From Coxiellaceae bacterium (GTDB taxonomy: Bacteria; Pseudomonadota; Gammaproteobacteria; Coxiellales; Coxiellaceae), in assembly GCA_029212885.1 (NCBI GenBank), contig JARGPC010000011.1, forward strand, positions 16,352 through 80,351: a stretch of DNA of 64,000 nucleotides, read 5' to 3'. Position 1 is the first letter of the stretch. Every line of letters starts with the position of its first letter. The notes under the pieces are model-generated. The model saw only the letters and a program-made list of their open reading frames with translations, was not told where the DNA came from and searched no databases. The position numbers and the translations under genes are program-made. This document shows positions 53,675-63,003 of the stretch, one piece after another.

Positions 53675-54289
53675 TTACTTATCTTGCTGCGAGCGCAATT
53701 GATCTAACTGTTGCGCTTTTTCAGCGGAGAGCATTTGACGGCGATGAGCATACATGTCTTCATGTGTGCCTTGTAAGCAATCATCAGTTAAGCGATCAGT
53801 AATTAACAGGCCATGCAGATGATCGGTTTCGTGTTGCAAGACACGAGCTAAAAATCCCTCAGCGATAAACGACACGGCATTGCCGTCGCTGTCTTGCGCA
53901 TTGAATTTAATCGCATGATAGCGTGGCACCCAACCGGCGGTGTCACGCACTGAGAAGCACGCTTCGATATCTTGTTCGGTAGTGGTGCCCTCGACAGCGG
54001 TGTAGTTGGCATTAAAGAAAATGCTGCGAGTAAATGCGCTGCCGTTTTCGCGTAATGAGGCTTGCTGTTCTGTAATCTCAATCAGAAAAAATTGTTCACT
54101 GATACCAATTTGCGGAGCGGCTAAGCCGACACCATGGGTTCTTTCGTGCTCGCTAATAAGTTCATCGACGTGCTGTTGTGCTTCTTTGTTTAAAGGAAAC
54201 AAAACAACATCAGCGGTGGCTGTTAGCACGGCTTTGTCTTGTTGGTTTTCGATTTGTTGTATTTTTTTATTCATAAACACAGTTAACAT
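53675..54289 (-). CDS. def: Peptide deformylase
   Basis: 204 residues. Motif 1 GVGLAAPQIG, motif 3 QHETDHLHG (zinc/iron-binding HExxH) are intact. Motif 2 reads EACFS where most enzymes have EGCLS; the metal-binding Cys is kept. It removes the formyl group from nascent proteins. Start at ATG 54289 or 54274; no strong SD. A partial second copy of its 5' end lies at 56041-56190 beyond the ATPase gene. Confidence 0.93.
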   Translation of the reverse strand: MLTVFMNKKIQQIENQQDKAVLTATADVVLFPLNKEAQQHVDELISEHERTHGVGLAAPQIGISEQFFLIEITEQQASLRENGSAFTRSIFFNANYTAVEGTTTEQDIEACFSVRDTAGWVPRYHAIKFNAQDSDGNAVSFIAEGFLARVLQHETDHLHGLLITDRLTDDCLQGTHEDMYAHRRQMLSAEKAQQLDQLRSQQDK

Positions 54290-54319
54290 AACCGATTTGG
54301 GCGGTTTGTCAATAGACAG
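54143..54319. repeat. 177-bp direct repeat, copy 1 (5' end of def)
   Basis: Aligns without gaps to 56041-56217, about 90% identical by my count (18 differences). It covers the first codons of def and about 30 bases upstream. Confidence 0.85.
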
Positions 54320-54434
54320 GCTGATGTCGAAAGAGAATAAATGTTTGGCTGGGTGTGTTGGTAGTGATAATGCTTTTAGTGAGAATAATCATATCTTATT
54401 GATAAATATGTATATATAAATATATCCAGTACTG

Positions 54435-54469
54435 TTGTGCCGTCAATAGCTACCGTATTAGCGGCACAA
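54435..54469. repeat. Palindrome 1 upstream of the ATPase gene
   Basis: TTGTGCCG, 19 bases, CGGCACAA. The half-site word is shared with palindrome 2 at 54486-54528. Confidence 0.75.
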
Positions 54470-54485
54470 AAAAGCATGTATTTGA

Positions 54486-54528
54486 TTTGTTGTGCCGCTA
54501 ATAGTATAGTTATTGGCGGCACAACAAA
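54486..54528. repeat. Palindrome 2 upstream of the ATPase gene
   Basis: TTTGTTGTGCCGC, 17 bases, GCGGCACAACAAA: perfect 13-bp arms with extra AATA/TATT pairing in the loop. It ends 12 bases before the ATPase start. The repeated GTGCCGC half-sites suggest protein binding or recombination. Confidence 0.8.
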
Positions 54529-54540
54529 TGAGAAAATATA

Positions 54541-56019
54541 ATGGTGTTGAAGTTAACAGCTAGAGCGGAAGAGCAGGAGATACTGCAAAAATTTTTCACA
54601 TCGAATCAGCCTGAGTTCATGGCTATTTTTGGTCGTAGGCGAATTGGCAAAACCTTTCTTATAAAGCGTTTTTTTGAAAAGAAAAAATGTGTGTTTTTTA
54701 GTGCTACAGGCGTTCAGAATGGCGCGCTGACTGATCAAATAGATCGATTTATTATTGAGCTTGCGAAAACATTTTATCAAGGAACAGAGCTTAAAATGCC
54801 TGATAATTGGTTTAAAGTATTTGATATGCTAAATGATGCTATTGAAAAGTGTGTACCTAACAATCAAAAGGTGGTGTTGTTTTTTGATGAGTTCCCATGG
54901 ATGGCTACCCATAGATCAAAATTATTATCTGCTGTTGAATACTTTTGGAATCAGTATTGGTCCGATAATCCAAGAATAAAATTAATTATTTGTGGCTCTT
55001 CTGCTTCTTGGATAATAAGAAAAATAATTAATAATAAAGGTGGGCTGCATAATCGTATAACTCGAAAAATTCAACTGCAGCCTTTTACACTAAAAGAAAG
55101 TAAAACTTATTTATCTTCTAATGGTGTAAGACTTAATAATAAGCAGGTATTGCAGTTATATATGGTCACCGGTGGCGTACCTTATTACCTGTCATTGGCA
55201 GAAAAAGGTAAATCAGCAATTCAGATTATTGAGCAAATAGCTTTTCAGAGAGATGGTATTTTGCTTAAAGAATTTGATAATTTATTTTCATCTTTATTTG
55301 AAAAGCAAGATGCTTATATTGAATTGATAAGGTTAATAGCTAAATATCGTTATGGTATTAGTCAGGAGGATATCCTTAAGTTAGCTAAAAACAGCTCGCG
55401 AGGCGGTAGATCTGTTGAAAAATTAAAAGAATTGGAGGATACAGGTTTTGTTGTAAGTTTTATCCCACACTTTCATAAAAAAAGAGGTGTCTATTATCGT
55501 GTGATAGATGAGTATTGTTTGTTTTATCTGAGGTGGATTGAACCAATAAAAACTAATTTACAGCAATTTTCATTGGACTCGGGTTATTGGGGGAGTGAGC
55601 AAGCTACACCTGCTTGGATTAGCTGGTCAGGGTATGCATTTGAGTCGGTTTGTTATAAGCACGTTACTCAGATTAGGAAAAAGTTGCAGCTTAGGCCTAA
55701 TGCTGTGGCTAGTACGTGGCGATATCAGTCAAAACCCAATACGGACGAAAAAGGAGCTCAAATTGATTTGTTATTTGATCGAAGTGATAAATCCATAACC
55801 CTATGCGAAATCAAATATTCTGATAAGCCATTCGTAATTAATAAGGACTATGCAAAAAATATAGCGAGTAAGCGCGATGTTTTCGTCAAGCGTACTAAAA
55901 CACAAAAACAAGTATTCATTGCTTTAATAGCATCTAGTGGGCTAAAGGGTAATCTTTACTCAGATGATATAATTGATGGAACTGTTGTATTGGATGATTT
56001 GTTTAAAGATAATCAATAG
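54541..56019 (+). CDS. AAA+ ATPase with C-terminal DUF234 (PD-(D/E)xK nuclease-like) domain
   Basis: 492 residues, ATG 54541. Walker A GRRRIGKT (31-38), Walker B VVLFFDEFPW (Asp116/Glu117), and RITRKIQLQPFTLKE as sensor region. The C-terminal 110 residues contain a nuclease-like core: AQIDLLFD (Asp409) and TLCEIKYS (Glu423, Lys425). These archaeal-type ATPase_2/DUF234 proteins are patchily spread in bacteria and their role is unsettled. Base usage is AT-richer than the neighbours (AAA/ATA codons). It lies between two def copies and behind two palindromes, pointing to mobility or acquisition. Confidence 0.85.
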   Translation: MVLKLTARAEEQEILQKFFTSNQPEFMAIFGRRRIGKTFLIKRFFEKKKCVFFSATGVQNGALTDQIDRFIIELAKTFYQGTELKMPDNWFKVFDMLNDAIEKCVPNNQKVVLFFDEFPWMATHRSKLLSAVEYFWNQYWSDNPRIKLIICGSSASWIIRKIINNKGGLHNRITRKIQLQPFTLKESKTYLSSNGVRLNNKQVLQLYMVTGGVPYYLSLAEKGKSAIQIIEQIAFQRDGILLKEFDNLFSSLFEKQDAYIELIRLIAKYRYGISQEDILKLAKNSSRGGRSVEKLKELEDTGFVVSFIPHFHKKRGVYYRVIDEYCLFYLRWIEPIKTNLQQFSLDSGYWGSEQATPAWISWSGYAFESVCYKHVTQIRKKLQLRPNAVASTWRYQSKPNTDEKGAQIDLLFDRSDKSITLCEIKYSDKPFVINKDYAKNIASKRDVFVKRTKTQKQVFIALIASSGLKGNLYSDDIIDGTVVLDDLFKDNQ

Positions 56020-56040
56020 GCGCTATTAGGTAATAGTGTT

Positions 56041-56190
56041 TTCGTGCTTGCTAATAAGGTCATCAACGTGCTGATGTACCTCTTTGCTTAAAGGAAATAA
56101 AACAACATCAGCTGTGGCTGTTAGCACGGCTTTGTCTTGTGGGTTTTCGATTTGTTGTATTTTTCTGTTCATAAACACAGTTAACATAAC
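56041..56190 (-). pseudogene. Truncated second copy of peptide deformylase 5' end
   Basis: Reads MLTVFMNRKIQQIEN and on to DDLISKHEN, parallel to the first 50 residues of def, then breaks off at the ATPase 3' end before motif 1 (GVGLAAPQIG). It has no catalytic part and cannot be functional. Confidence 0.88.
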
Positions 56191-56217
56191 GTATTGAGGT
56201 GGTTTGTCAATGGACAG
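56041..56217. repeat. 177-bp direct repeat, copy 2 (def fragment)
   Basis: Gap-free match to 54143-54319 at an offset of 1898 bases. Confidence 0.85.
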
Positions 56218-56297
56218 TGCTACTTTGCTTTGATACATTTGATCTGGGAGTATAAAGCACTGTATTTGTCCAAACCTCTGGATGCCGGCTCAGGCTC

Positions 56298-56367
56298 TGT
56301 CATCCCGGACTGAGGGTTGTCATCCCGGACTGAGGGTTGTCATCCCGGACTTGATCCGGGATCCAGT
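56298..56367. repeat. Family B repeat with three tandem 20-bp units
   Basis: Units beginning TGTCATCCCGGACTGAGGGT at 56298 and 56318, and a third at 56338 running into CTTGATCCGGGATCCAGT. Same design as 41960-42063 with a different inner word. Confidence 0.85.
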
Positions 56368-56405
56368 ATTATAAATACAGTATTTATATTAAAGAGGCGC
56401 GAGGC

Positions 56406-57530
56406 ATGGTGGGGGCTAGTGTGAGAATACCTGATCTAAAAAGAGTTAGTGCTATACCAAGGCGTGCACGCAGTGCGGACGACTTGCCAAGTCTAGAGGT
56501 TGCAGACTTCACGGCTGTGTTGGTTAGGGACGATAGAGGCGATTTAGAAGAAAAAGAAGCTGCTTTAGTGCGTGATAGTGTTATATCTATTGGTATTGTT
56601 GAGCAGCACATTGAAGCGTTTAGACCTATCGATAGAGTTTCTCGTGCATTAAGTGCGCTATTGTTATTTATGCTGTACGGTGGAGCGGGGTTGTTTGCTA
56701 TTTTTGTTGAGCAGCATATCGCGCAAAAATATGACACCGAAGATCAGATAGATGGTTTATATAAGAATGGTCTTGATACCTTAGTGTCGGTATTTTTAGC
56801 TGGCATGATAGTTTTAAGTGATGAAAAAATTACTAACACAATTGCGAGTGCTCTAGGATGCTGCTTTAGTCGTTGTTCAGAAAGTGCCAGAGCTGTTAAG
56901 CCGATGCAGCGTGCGCGGAAACAGGTGAGAATCTTTGATTTGGCTAGAGACTCTGCTGATAACTATCAAGATAAACAGGCGTATCATTATGTGTTATCTC
57001 GGCGGGAAGCGGGACGTGACGATGATGAGGATGCACGATTATTGGCTGCGGTAAAAAGCAAGCGTTCGGTTCAAGAAGGGCAAACCAAATTGGCTGATGC
57101 GGTAGTGGTTGGCTTTGCCGATTATTTTGCGCAAGCCGTGGCTACTTTATTAATAGTGGTGTTTGGTGACCCTGAGAAAGATAAAGTGGTTGAGTGGAAT
57201 GAGGTGGATGCCTTATTAACAGCAGCGATTTTTGGTGTAACAATGTCATTATTGCATCACTTTAATTTTAGTAAGCCTTTTGCCAACTTGTATGGTTGGG
57301 CTGTGGGCAAATGCACCAAAGCGGAGAGTAAAGTACGCAGGCATATGTCGCGTCGCAAGGGGCAACAGCAAGATCTTCCGGATACTGGATTGGAGTTGCC
57401 GGCAGCTAGAGCGCTAGCCAGGCCTGATAATATTGTTGAAGACATAGAGGCCGGATATGCAGGTTATGAAACTGATGCTGAGGTTATACCCGGACGTCCT
57501 GCCTCATTAGCTATGCGTCCCGGTATGTAA
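56406..57530 (+). CDS. Orphan membrane protein
   Basis: 374 residues, ATG 56406 with GAGG. An acidic N-terminal region, one helix near ALSALLLFMLYGGAGLFAIF, a second near TLVSVFLAGMIVL, a central charged stretch, two more helices (FAQAVATLLIVVFG, ALLTAAIFGVTMSLLHHF) and a disordered Ala/Pro tail. No family recognised. It precedes the RND operon by 68 bases in the same direction but has its own upstream repeat, so co-transcription is uncertain. Confidence 0.65.
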   Translation: MVGASVRIPDLKRVSAIPRRARSADDLPSLEVADFTAVLVRDDRGDLEEKEAALVRDSVISIGIVEQHIEAFRPIDRVSRALSALLLFMLYGGAGLFAIFVEQHIAQKYDTEDQIDGLYKNGLDTLVSVFLAGMIVLSDEKITNTIASALGCCFSRCSESARAVKPMQRARKQVRIFDLARDSADNYQDKQAYHYVLSRREAGRDDDEDARLLAAVKSKRSVQEGQTKLADAVVVGFADYFAQAVATLLIVVFGDPEKDKVVEWNEVDALLTAAIFGVTMSLLHHFNFSKPFANLYGWAVGKCTKAESKVRRHMSRRKGQQQDLPDTGLELPAARALARPDNIVEDIEAGYAGYETDAEVIPGRPASLAMRPGM

Positions 57531-57598
57531 TAAAGACAAGCGTATAAAAATACCGTAAACTGTTAGACTGATTACTAGACCGATTCAACAAGGACAGT

Positions 57599-58849
57599 AT
57601 GCGTATCGATTGGAAGTCACGTCGTGGTTTATATTTAGCCATTGCTATTCTGGCAGTGGTAATTTTACTCTTTATATTGATGGTGGTATTTAAACCATCG
57701 CCTGATTATCAGCAAGCTGAGAATAAACCTCGCCCTGTGCATGCACAAAAAATTGTTGTGGGTGAGAATAAGCCGCAAGTTAAATTGTATGGCGTTGTTG
57801 AGTCTACCCGCTTAGCCAAGCAAAAGGCAAAGTTTGCGGGTGATGTCTCTGCTGTATTGGTTAGAGAAGGGCAGGCGGTTAAGAAAGGTGAATTATTGGT
57901 GCAGCTAGGGCGGGGTAAGAAAACCTTATTAGTAGATCAACGCCAAGCCGAGGTGCAAAAAATTGAAGGCGAGATTGAAGTTGAGAAGCAACAAAACTTG
58001 ACTGATAAAATGGCGCTAGACCATGAAAAACAAATGGTGAGTGCTGCACTTCGTGAGCTGGAGCGCATGAAGAAATTGGTTAAAAATAACTATGTTTCAC
58101 GTACGCAGTTAGATAAAACGGATGCGGATTATTCTAAAATGCAGCTTGAAATCACAAAGCGCAAGCACAGCTTAGAAAATCATCAGCACCGCTTGTTGCA
58201 ACTACAAGCCTCATTAAAACGTGCACAAGCCATGACAAAATTGGCGCAAATAGATTTAGATGACACTCAGTTTTATGCGCCTTTTGATGGCAAGGTGAAT
58301 GAAATATATGTATCAGAGGGTGGTCGTGTTGAGGCTGGCAGCCCTATAGTTGAGGTGTTGTCTTATACTGGTTATCGGGTTCGTGCCACCTTGCCAAATA
58401 AATACGCATTGCAAGTGAATGAAGTGTTGGCTAAAAATGGCGCTATCGGGGCTAGGGCTGAGTGGCAAAACCGTTGGGTTACAGTGACGTTGCGCGCATT
58501 AAGCAGTAAGGTTGATGAAGGGCAAGTGACTAAGGATGCCTTGCTTAGTATTCCGGGTAAGATGGGTTATGTGGCGCTTGGGCAGACGGTTGTTGTTTAC
58601 TTGCCGTTATTGCCAATTAAAGATACCACGGCGATTCCATTGTCAGCTTTGCATGGTGAAGATCGAATCTATGAAATTATCAATGGCAAATTGCAGGCTA
58701 CTTTGGTAAAGCCGGTTGGTGATATTTTCAAGCGTGACGGTTCACATAATGTGTTGGTGCAAAGTAAGGACTTAAAAACAGGTGATTTGGTATTAACATC
58801 TGATTTGCCAGAGGCCGTGAATGGCTTAGCGGTGAGTGTTCAGTCATGA
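57599..58849 (+). CDS. RND efflux periplasmic adaptor
   Basis: 416 residues, ATG 57599 with AAGGACAG. Membrane anchor (LAIAILAVVILLFILMVVF), lipoyl halves KAKFAGDVSAVLVREGQAV and YAPFDGKVNEIYVSEGGRV around a long coiled coil (about 120-215), then a beta-barrel. It links the RND pump encoded next (four-base overlap) to an outer-membrane channel not present here. Confidence 0.92.
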   Translation: MRIDWKSRRGLYLAIAILAVVILLFILMVVFKPSPDYQQAENKPRPVHAQKIVVGENKPQVKLYGVVESTRLAKQKAKFAGDVSAVLVREGQAVKKGELLVQLGRGKKTLLVDQRQAEVQKIEGEIEVEKQQNLTDKMALDHEKQMVSAALRELERMKKLVKNNYVSRTQLDKTDADYSKMQLEITKRKHSLENHQHRLLQLQASLKRAQAMTKLAQIDLDDTQFYAPFDGKVNEIYVSEGGRVEAGSPIVEVLSYTGYRVRATLPNKYALQVNEVLAKNGAIGARAEWQNRWVTVTLRALSSKVDEGQVTKDALLSIPGKMGYVALGQTVVVYLPLLPIKDTTAIPLSALHGEDRIYEIINGKLQATLVKPVGDIFKRDGSHNVLVQSKDLKTGDLVLTSDLPEAVNGLAVSVQS

Positions 58850-61800
58850 TTGCGTTATTTGCTAGACACAAAGTAGCGGCTAATTTATTAATGACTTTTG
58901 TTTTTTTAGCCGGTCTTTGGGGGTTGTCGCGACTCAATACGCAATTTTTACCAACGTTTAATATTCAGGTCATTACTGTCACGGTAAACTGGCCAGGCGC
59001 TAGTGCTGAAGATGTTGAGACCTCTATTACCATGCCAATTGAGGATCGTCTGCGTAATGTGGATCATGTGAAAAAATTGGAAGCGGTGTCTGGTAAAGGG
59101 CGATCATTTATAGTTATTGAGTTTAAAGCTAATACTCAAATGTCTGATGCATTGCAGCAAGTGACTAACTTGGTGTCGGCGGTACCTAACTTACCACAAA
59201 ACAGTAAAAAGCCGATCATTACTAAGTTCGAAGAATATGAAGCGATGGCAAAAGTGCTGCTATATACCGATGATAATGTGGGTGCATTGCAGCATTGGGC
59301 GTATAAGGTGGAGCGGCAACTGCTGGATCGTGGTATTGCTAAAATCAGTTTGCAAGGTATCGCAAAAAAAGAAATTAGAATTGGTGTCGCACCCGAGCAG
59401 CTGAATGCATTGGGCATTAGTTTAAATAAACTATCAAGTATGATTGGTGAGCAAAGTGAGGATATTAGTGCTGGTACGGTAGGTGTTTCAGGCAGTGGTC
59501 GAACTGTGCGAGCGCTTGGTCAGCAGCGCACTGATCGCGGCTACCGTGACTTACCTATCATTAGCGGAGATGTAGGCCAGCTAACGCAGTTATTAAATGT
59601 TGCAAAGGTGAGCGAACAAACGGAAGACTACCCAAAATTAATTTATTACAAGGGTCACCCCGCAATCAATTTAACGTTGTTCCGTACCCCGAGTTCAGAT
59701 GCATTGCAGAGTGCGGAAATTCTGCATGAATGGAAAGAGCAAGTGATTCCCACATTACCGCAAGGTGTGCATGTTCATATTTATAATGAATCATGGCAGC
59801 TAATCAAAGAGCGTATCATGTTGTTGGTGAAGAATGGCGTCGGTGGTTTGGTGCTGATTTTTATTTTGTTATTTGTTTTTCTGAATTACCGTGTGGCTTG
59901 GTGGACAGCTCTTGGTATACCTATATCCATCGCTGCTGCATTGTTTTTTCTTGAGGTGACTGGTGGCTCCATTAATATGGTGTCGTTGTTCGCGCTGATA
60001 TTATCGTTTGGTATTATTGTTGATGACACAATCGTGGTTGCTGAAGAGGGCGTGACGCAATTTGAAAAGCACGGTAAGTCACCGGTAGAGGCGGCTATTA
60101 GTGGTGCGAAGCGCATGAAGACGGCGGTCTTTGCTGCATCATTAAGTACGGTTGCTGCATTTGCGCCATTATTGTTTTTAGGTGGAATATACGGGCAAAT
60201 CATGATTGCGATTCCGCAGGTGGTGATTTGTGTCATTGTTGCTTCATTGGTGGAAGCATTTTTAATCTTGCCTAACCATACTAAGAAAAGTTTTGGTCAT
60301 ATTCGACAGTCACACGCGCTGCGTTATCGCCAAGCGATAGATGAGTGGTTTAATCGTGTGAAAGATGTGCATTTTCGGAAATTTGTGACAATGGCAATGC
60401 ATTATGGTTGGGTAACCTTGGCAGTGGCGTTAAGTTTATTGATATTAGCGGCAGGCGTTATTATGAGTGGACGTTTGAATTTTTCCTTCTTTCCCACGCC
60501 TGATGGTAAAACATTAATGGCTGATGTGTCGTTTGTAGGTGGTACATCAACAGACAATATTGTAAAGTTTTTGCAGCAAGCGGAAACGGCTGCGTGGAAA
60601 GTAAGCAAGGAGATGGGGAAGCCTGGTAAGCCAATAGTGCAAACGGTTGTGTTATTGCAGCATGATTCTACTGATCATCATGAGACGCGCTCGCAGCAAC
60701 GTTTAGGTGCACTATGGGTTGAGTTGCGCTCGCCAGCATTGCGTGACGTTACTAACGCTGAGTTTATTAATGCGTGGCGTGATGCAATTAAGCTGACTCC
60801 TGATGTGGATAAGATAAGGATACGTTCACCTCGTGCGGACGAGGCGGGTGCGGATATTGATATTGCGTTGACGGGGAAGTCGTTAGCCAAGCTAAAGTTA
60901 GCTGCACTGGACTTAGCAACTAAAATAAAGGGTTATGCTGGAACTTATAATGTTGAAGATAATTTGCCTTATGCGCCTGATGAGTTTGTATTTAGTTTGA
61001 AGCCAGAAGCGCTGGTGTTGGGTATGAATTTAACTGATATTGGTAAGCAAGTGCGTGCTGCATATGCTGGAGACTTGGTTGAAATTTTTAATCGGGGTAA
61101 GCAAGAGATTGACGTGCGGGTGCGTTTAGAGAAAAGTGCTAGTCGATCATTGGGTAGCTTAGAAACGCTGCCGATAGTCACTAAGAAAGGTAAGGTATTG
61201 CCACTTAATGCGTTGGCGAATATTGCAACGCAACGTAACTTTGACTCCATTTCACGTACAGACTTCACTACTGCAGTTCATGTAAAAGCTGAGGTTAATC
61301 CGGCGACAGGAAATACCAACAAGATTGTTGCTGCACTAAAAAAAGATGTATTGCCGGAGTTTTCTCAGCAGTTTGGTGTGCAATATTCTTTTAAAGGGCG
61401 TTTGCGTGATCGTGAGCAGACGCTAAATGAAATGAAAATAGCAGTTGTGTTTACCTTGGCGTTAATTTATATCATCTTGGCGTGGGTGTCTGGCTCTTAT
61501 TTGTGGCCGGTGTTTGTGATGGTTGCTATTCCATTAGGGTTGGTCGGGGCCATTGTTGGTCATATTGTTTTAGATTTGAATTTGACCTTGATGTCATTGT
61601 TTGGTTTTTTTGGCTTGACGGGGATTGTGATAAACGATTCGATAATTCTGTTGTTGCGCTATAAGGAATTAAAAGAGAATGGTTTTCATGGTAATGAGGC
61701 GATAGTGGAGGCTTGTTGCCAGCGTTTTCGTGCGGTGATTTTAACGTCGCTCACAACGATAGCTGGGTTATCGCCCTTGTTGTTTGAGCGGTCTTTACAG

Positions 61801-61929
61801 GCGCAGTTTTTGATTCCGATGGCGGCCTCGATATGTTTTGGCTTGGCTTTTGCTACCTTGTTGATTTTAGTGGTAATTCCTACTTTGTTGTCCATGACGG
61901 ATAAGTCAGCTGCTCACCAGGGCTGCTAG
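58846..61929 (+). CDS. RND-family (AcrB/HAE1-like) efflux pump
   Basis: 1027 residues with twelve helices and two large periplasmic loops. N-terminal TVNWPGASAEDVETSI, helix 4 with FGIIVDDTIVVAEEG (the proton-relay Asp pair) and the C-terminal counterpart LTGIVINDSIILLLRY. It exports drugs, detergents or metabolites with proton exchange as part of a tripartite complex. Overlaps the adaptor stop by four bases. Confidence 0.95.
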   Translation: MIALFARHKVAANLLMTFVFLAGLWGLSRLNTQFLPTFNIQVITVTVNWPGASAEDVETSITMPIEDRLRNVDHVKKLEAVSGKGRSFIVIEFKANTQMSDALQQVTNLVSAVPNLPQNSKKPIITKFEEYEAMAKVLLYTDDNVGALQHWAYKVERQLLDRGIAKISLQGIAKKEIRIGVAPEQLNALGISLNKLSSMIGEQSEDISAGTVGVSGSGRTVRALGQQRTDRGYRDLPIISGDVGQLTQLLNVAKVSEQTEDYPKLIYYKGHPAINLTLFRTPSSDALQSAEILHEWKEQVIPTLPQGVHVHIYNESWQLIKERIMLLVKNGVGGLVLIFILLFVFLNYRVAWWTALGIPISIAAALFFLEVTGGSINMVSLFALILSFGIIVDDTIVVAEEGVTQFEKHGKSPVEAAISGAKRMKTAVFAASLSTVAAFAPLLFLGGIYGQIMIAIPQVVICVIVASLVEAFLILPNHTKKSFGHIRQSHALRYRQAIDEWFNRVKDVHFRKFVTMAMHYGWVTLAVALSLLILAAGVIMSGRLNFSFFPTPDGKTLMADVSFVGGTSTDNIVKFLQQAETAAWKVSKEMGKPGKPIVQTVVLLQHDSTDHHETRSQQRLGALWVELRSPALRDVTNAEFINAWRDAIKLTPDVDKIRIRSPRADEAGADIDIALTGKSLAKLKLAALDLATKIKGYAGTYNVEDNLPYAPDEFVFSLKPEALVLGMNLTDIGKQVRAAYAGDLVEIFNRGKQEIDVRVRLEKSASRSLGSLETLPIVTKKGKVLPLNALANIATQRNFDSISRTDFTTAVHVKAEVNPATGNTNKIVAALKKDVLPEFSQQFGVQYSFKGRLRDREQTLNEMKIAVVFTLALIYIILAWVSGSYLWPVFVMVAIPLGLVGAIVGHIVLDLNLTLMSLFGFFGLTGIVINDSIILLLRYKELKENGFHGNEAIVEACCQRFRAVILTSLTTIAGLSPLLFERSLQAQFLIPMAASICFGLAFATLLILVVIPTLLSMTDKSAAHQGC

Positions 61930-62064
61930 GGTTATTGGCCAGCTAGGAACTGTTCGTATTTCAATTTTATAAGGAATATTTATAACGGTATGGTTGTTTA
62001 ATATTGCCATAAGCTTAATAGTTTAGTATTTTATATATTAGTAGGCTAGTAATACAGTATATTT

Positions 62065-62904
62065 ATGAGTGATAATACAATTAGGCAGGTCCAGCGTCAA
62101 TTAAGCCGATTTGATGTTTGTGACATCAGGGCTATTTTTAAGCCTATGATGAAGCACTTTGATGTGGATTATGTGACGTTTTCCCGGGGATATGCGGATG
62201 GCAGCGATATTAATTTATCGACTGACCCAGATTGGATGGACTATTATTATCGTCACCAATTATATTGTAATAACCCGCTTGAAAAAGAAATACAGCAATA
62301 CTCTTCTGGTTATTCGTTATGGTCGGAGGTGATGGGCGATACTGATTTAATACAAATGTATCGTCAGCGATTAAAAGTGATGTATGCTTTCATTTTAATA
62401 AAGCCGCACCACAGTGGCGACTATTGCGATTTTTTTATATTTGGTAGTCATTCAAGTAATTCTTGTTTCGAGCAAAAGTTTGTGAGAAATATTAGTCTGG
62501 TTAATCAGTTTATAGATCATTTTAATTACCATGCTGCAGACATGATATCTGCATTGGCCAGGCAGCGCATTTATATCCCTCGTAAGCACAGTTTGATAGT
62601 GGCTGAGCCCGACAGTTTGAGGTTATACCGCAATCATGTTGATCGTGAGTTATTTATATCAGAGTTGACAAAGCACGGTTCGATTGTAAGATCAGGCGAT
62701 CAATTGATTAGGTTAACTAAGCGCGAAGCCAGCTTAGTGCCTTTTATTATTTCTGGGTTAAGTATGCGTGAAATAGCGGATCAATGCAGTATTTCACCAA
62801 GAACGGTAGAGACGCATCTTGTGCGTATCAAGCAGAAATTATTTGCCACATCTAAGCCCGACTTAATTAAAAAGTTGCGCGCGACTCATCCTTTAATGGA
62901 ATAA
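62065..62904 (+). CDS. Orphan LuxR-family transcriptional regulator
   Basis: 279 residues. C-terminal GerE-type HTH: LTKREASLVPFIISGLSMRE then IADQCSISPRTVETHLVRIK. The N-terminal 160 residues resemble the autoinducer-binding fold of LuxR solos in length but I see no firm ligand motif. No luxI is nearby. Comparable orphan LuxR proteins (LpnR type) control life-cycle traits in Legionella, a possible analogy. No clear SD precedes ATG 62065. Confidence 0.85.
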   Translation: MSDNTIRQVQRQLSRFDVCDIRAIFKPMMKHFDVDYVTFSRGYADGSDINLSTDPDWMDYYYRHQLYCNNPLEKEIQQYSSGYSLWSEVMGDTDLIQMYRQRLKVMYAFILIKPHHSGDYCDFFIFGSHSSNSCFEQKFVRNISLVNQFIDHFNYHAADMISALARQRIYIPRKHSLIVAEPDSLRLYRNHVDRELFISELTKHGSIVRSGDQLIRLTKREASLVPFIISGLSMREIADQCSISPRTVETHLVRIKQKLFATSKPDLIKKLRATHPLME

Positions 62905-62915
62905 TTTTAATTTTC

Positions 62916-62956
62916 AAACCACGTGATATTCTTTTTTTGTTTTATGTATTATGCAT
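62916..62956. repeat. Imperfect 41-bp direct repeat, left of the toxin-antitoxin pair
   Basis: AAACCACGTGATATTC then a T run and TATTATGCAT. It matches 63646-63686 at 36 of 41 positions by my count; the TATTAT could serve as a -10 for the TA operon. Confidence 0.75.
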
Positions 62957-62974
62957 TTTTAGTGCTCGTTAGTA

Positions 62975-62995
62975 ATATATCAACAATTGATATAT
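62975..62995. promoter_or_regulatory. Toxin-antitoxin operator palindrome
   Basis: ATATATCAA, CAA, TTGATATAT: perfect 9-bp dyad, nine bases before the toxin start. Likely bound by the HTH antitoxin. Confidence 0.65.
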
Positions 62996-63003
62996 ATCAA
63001 AAA

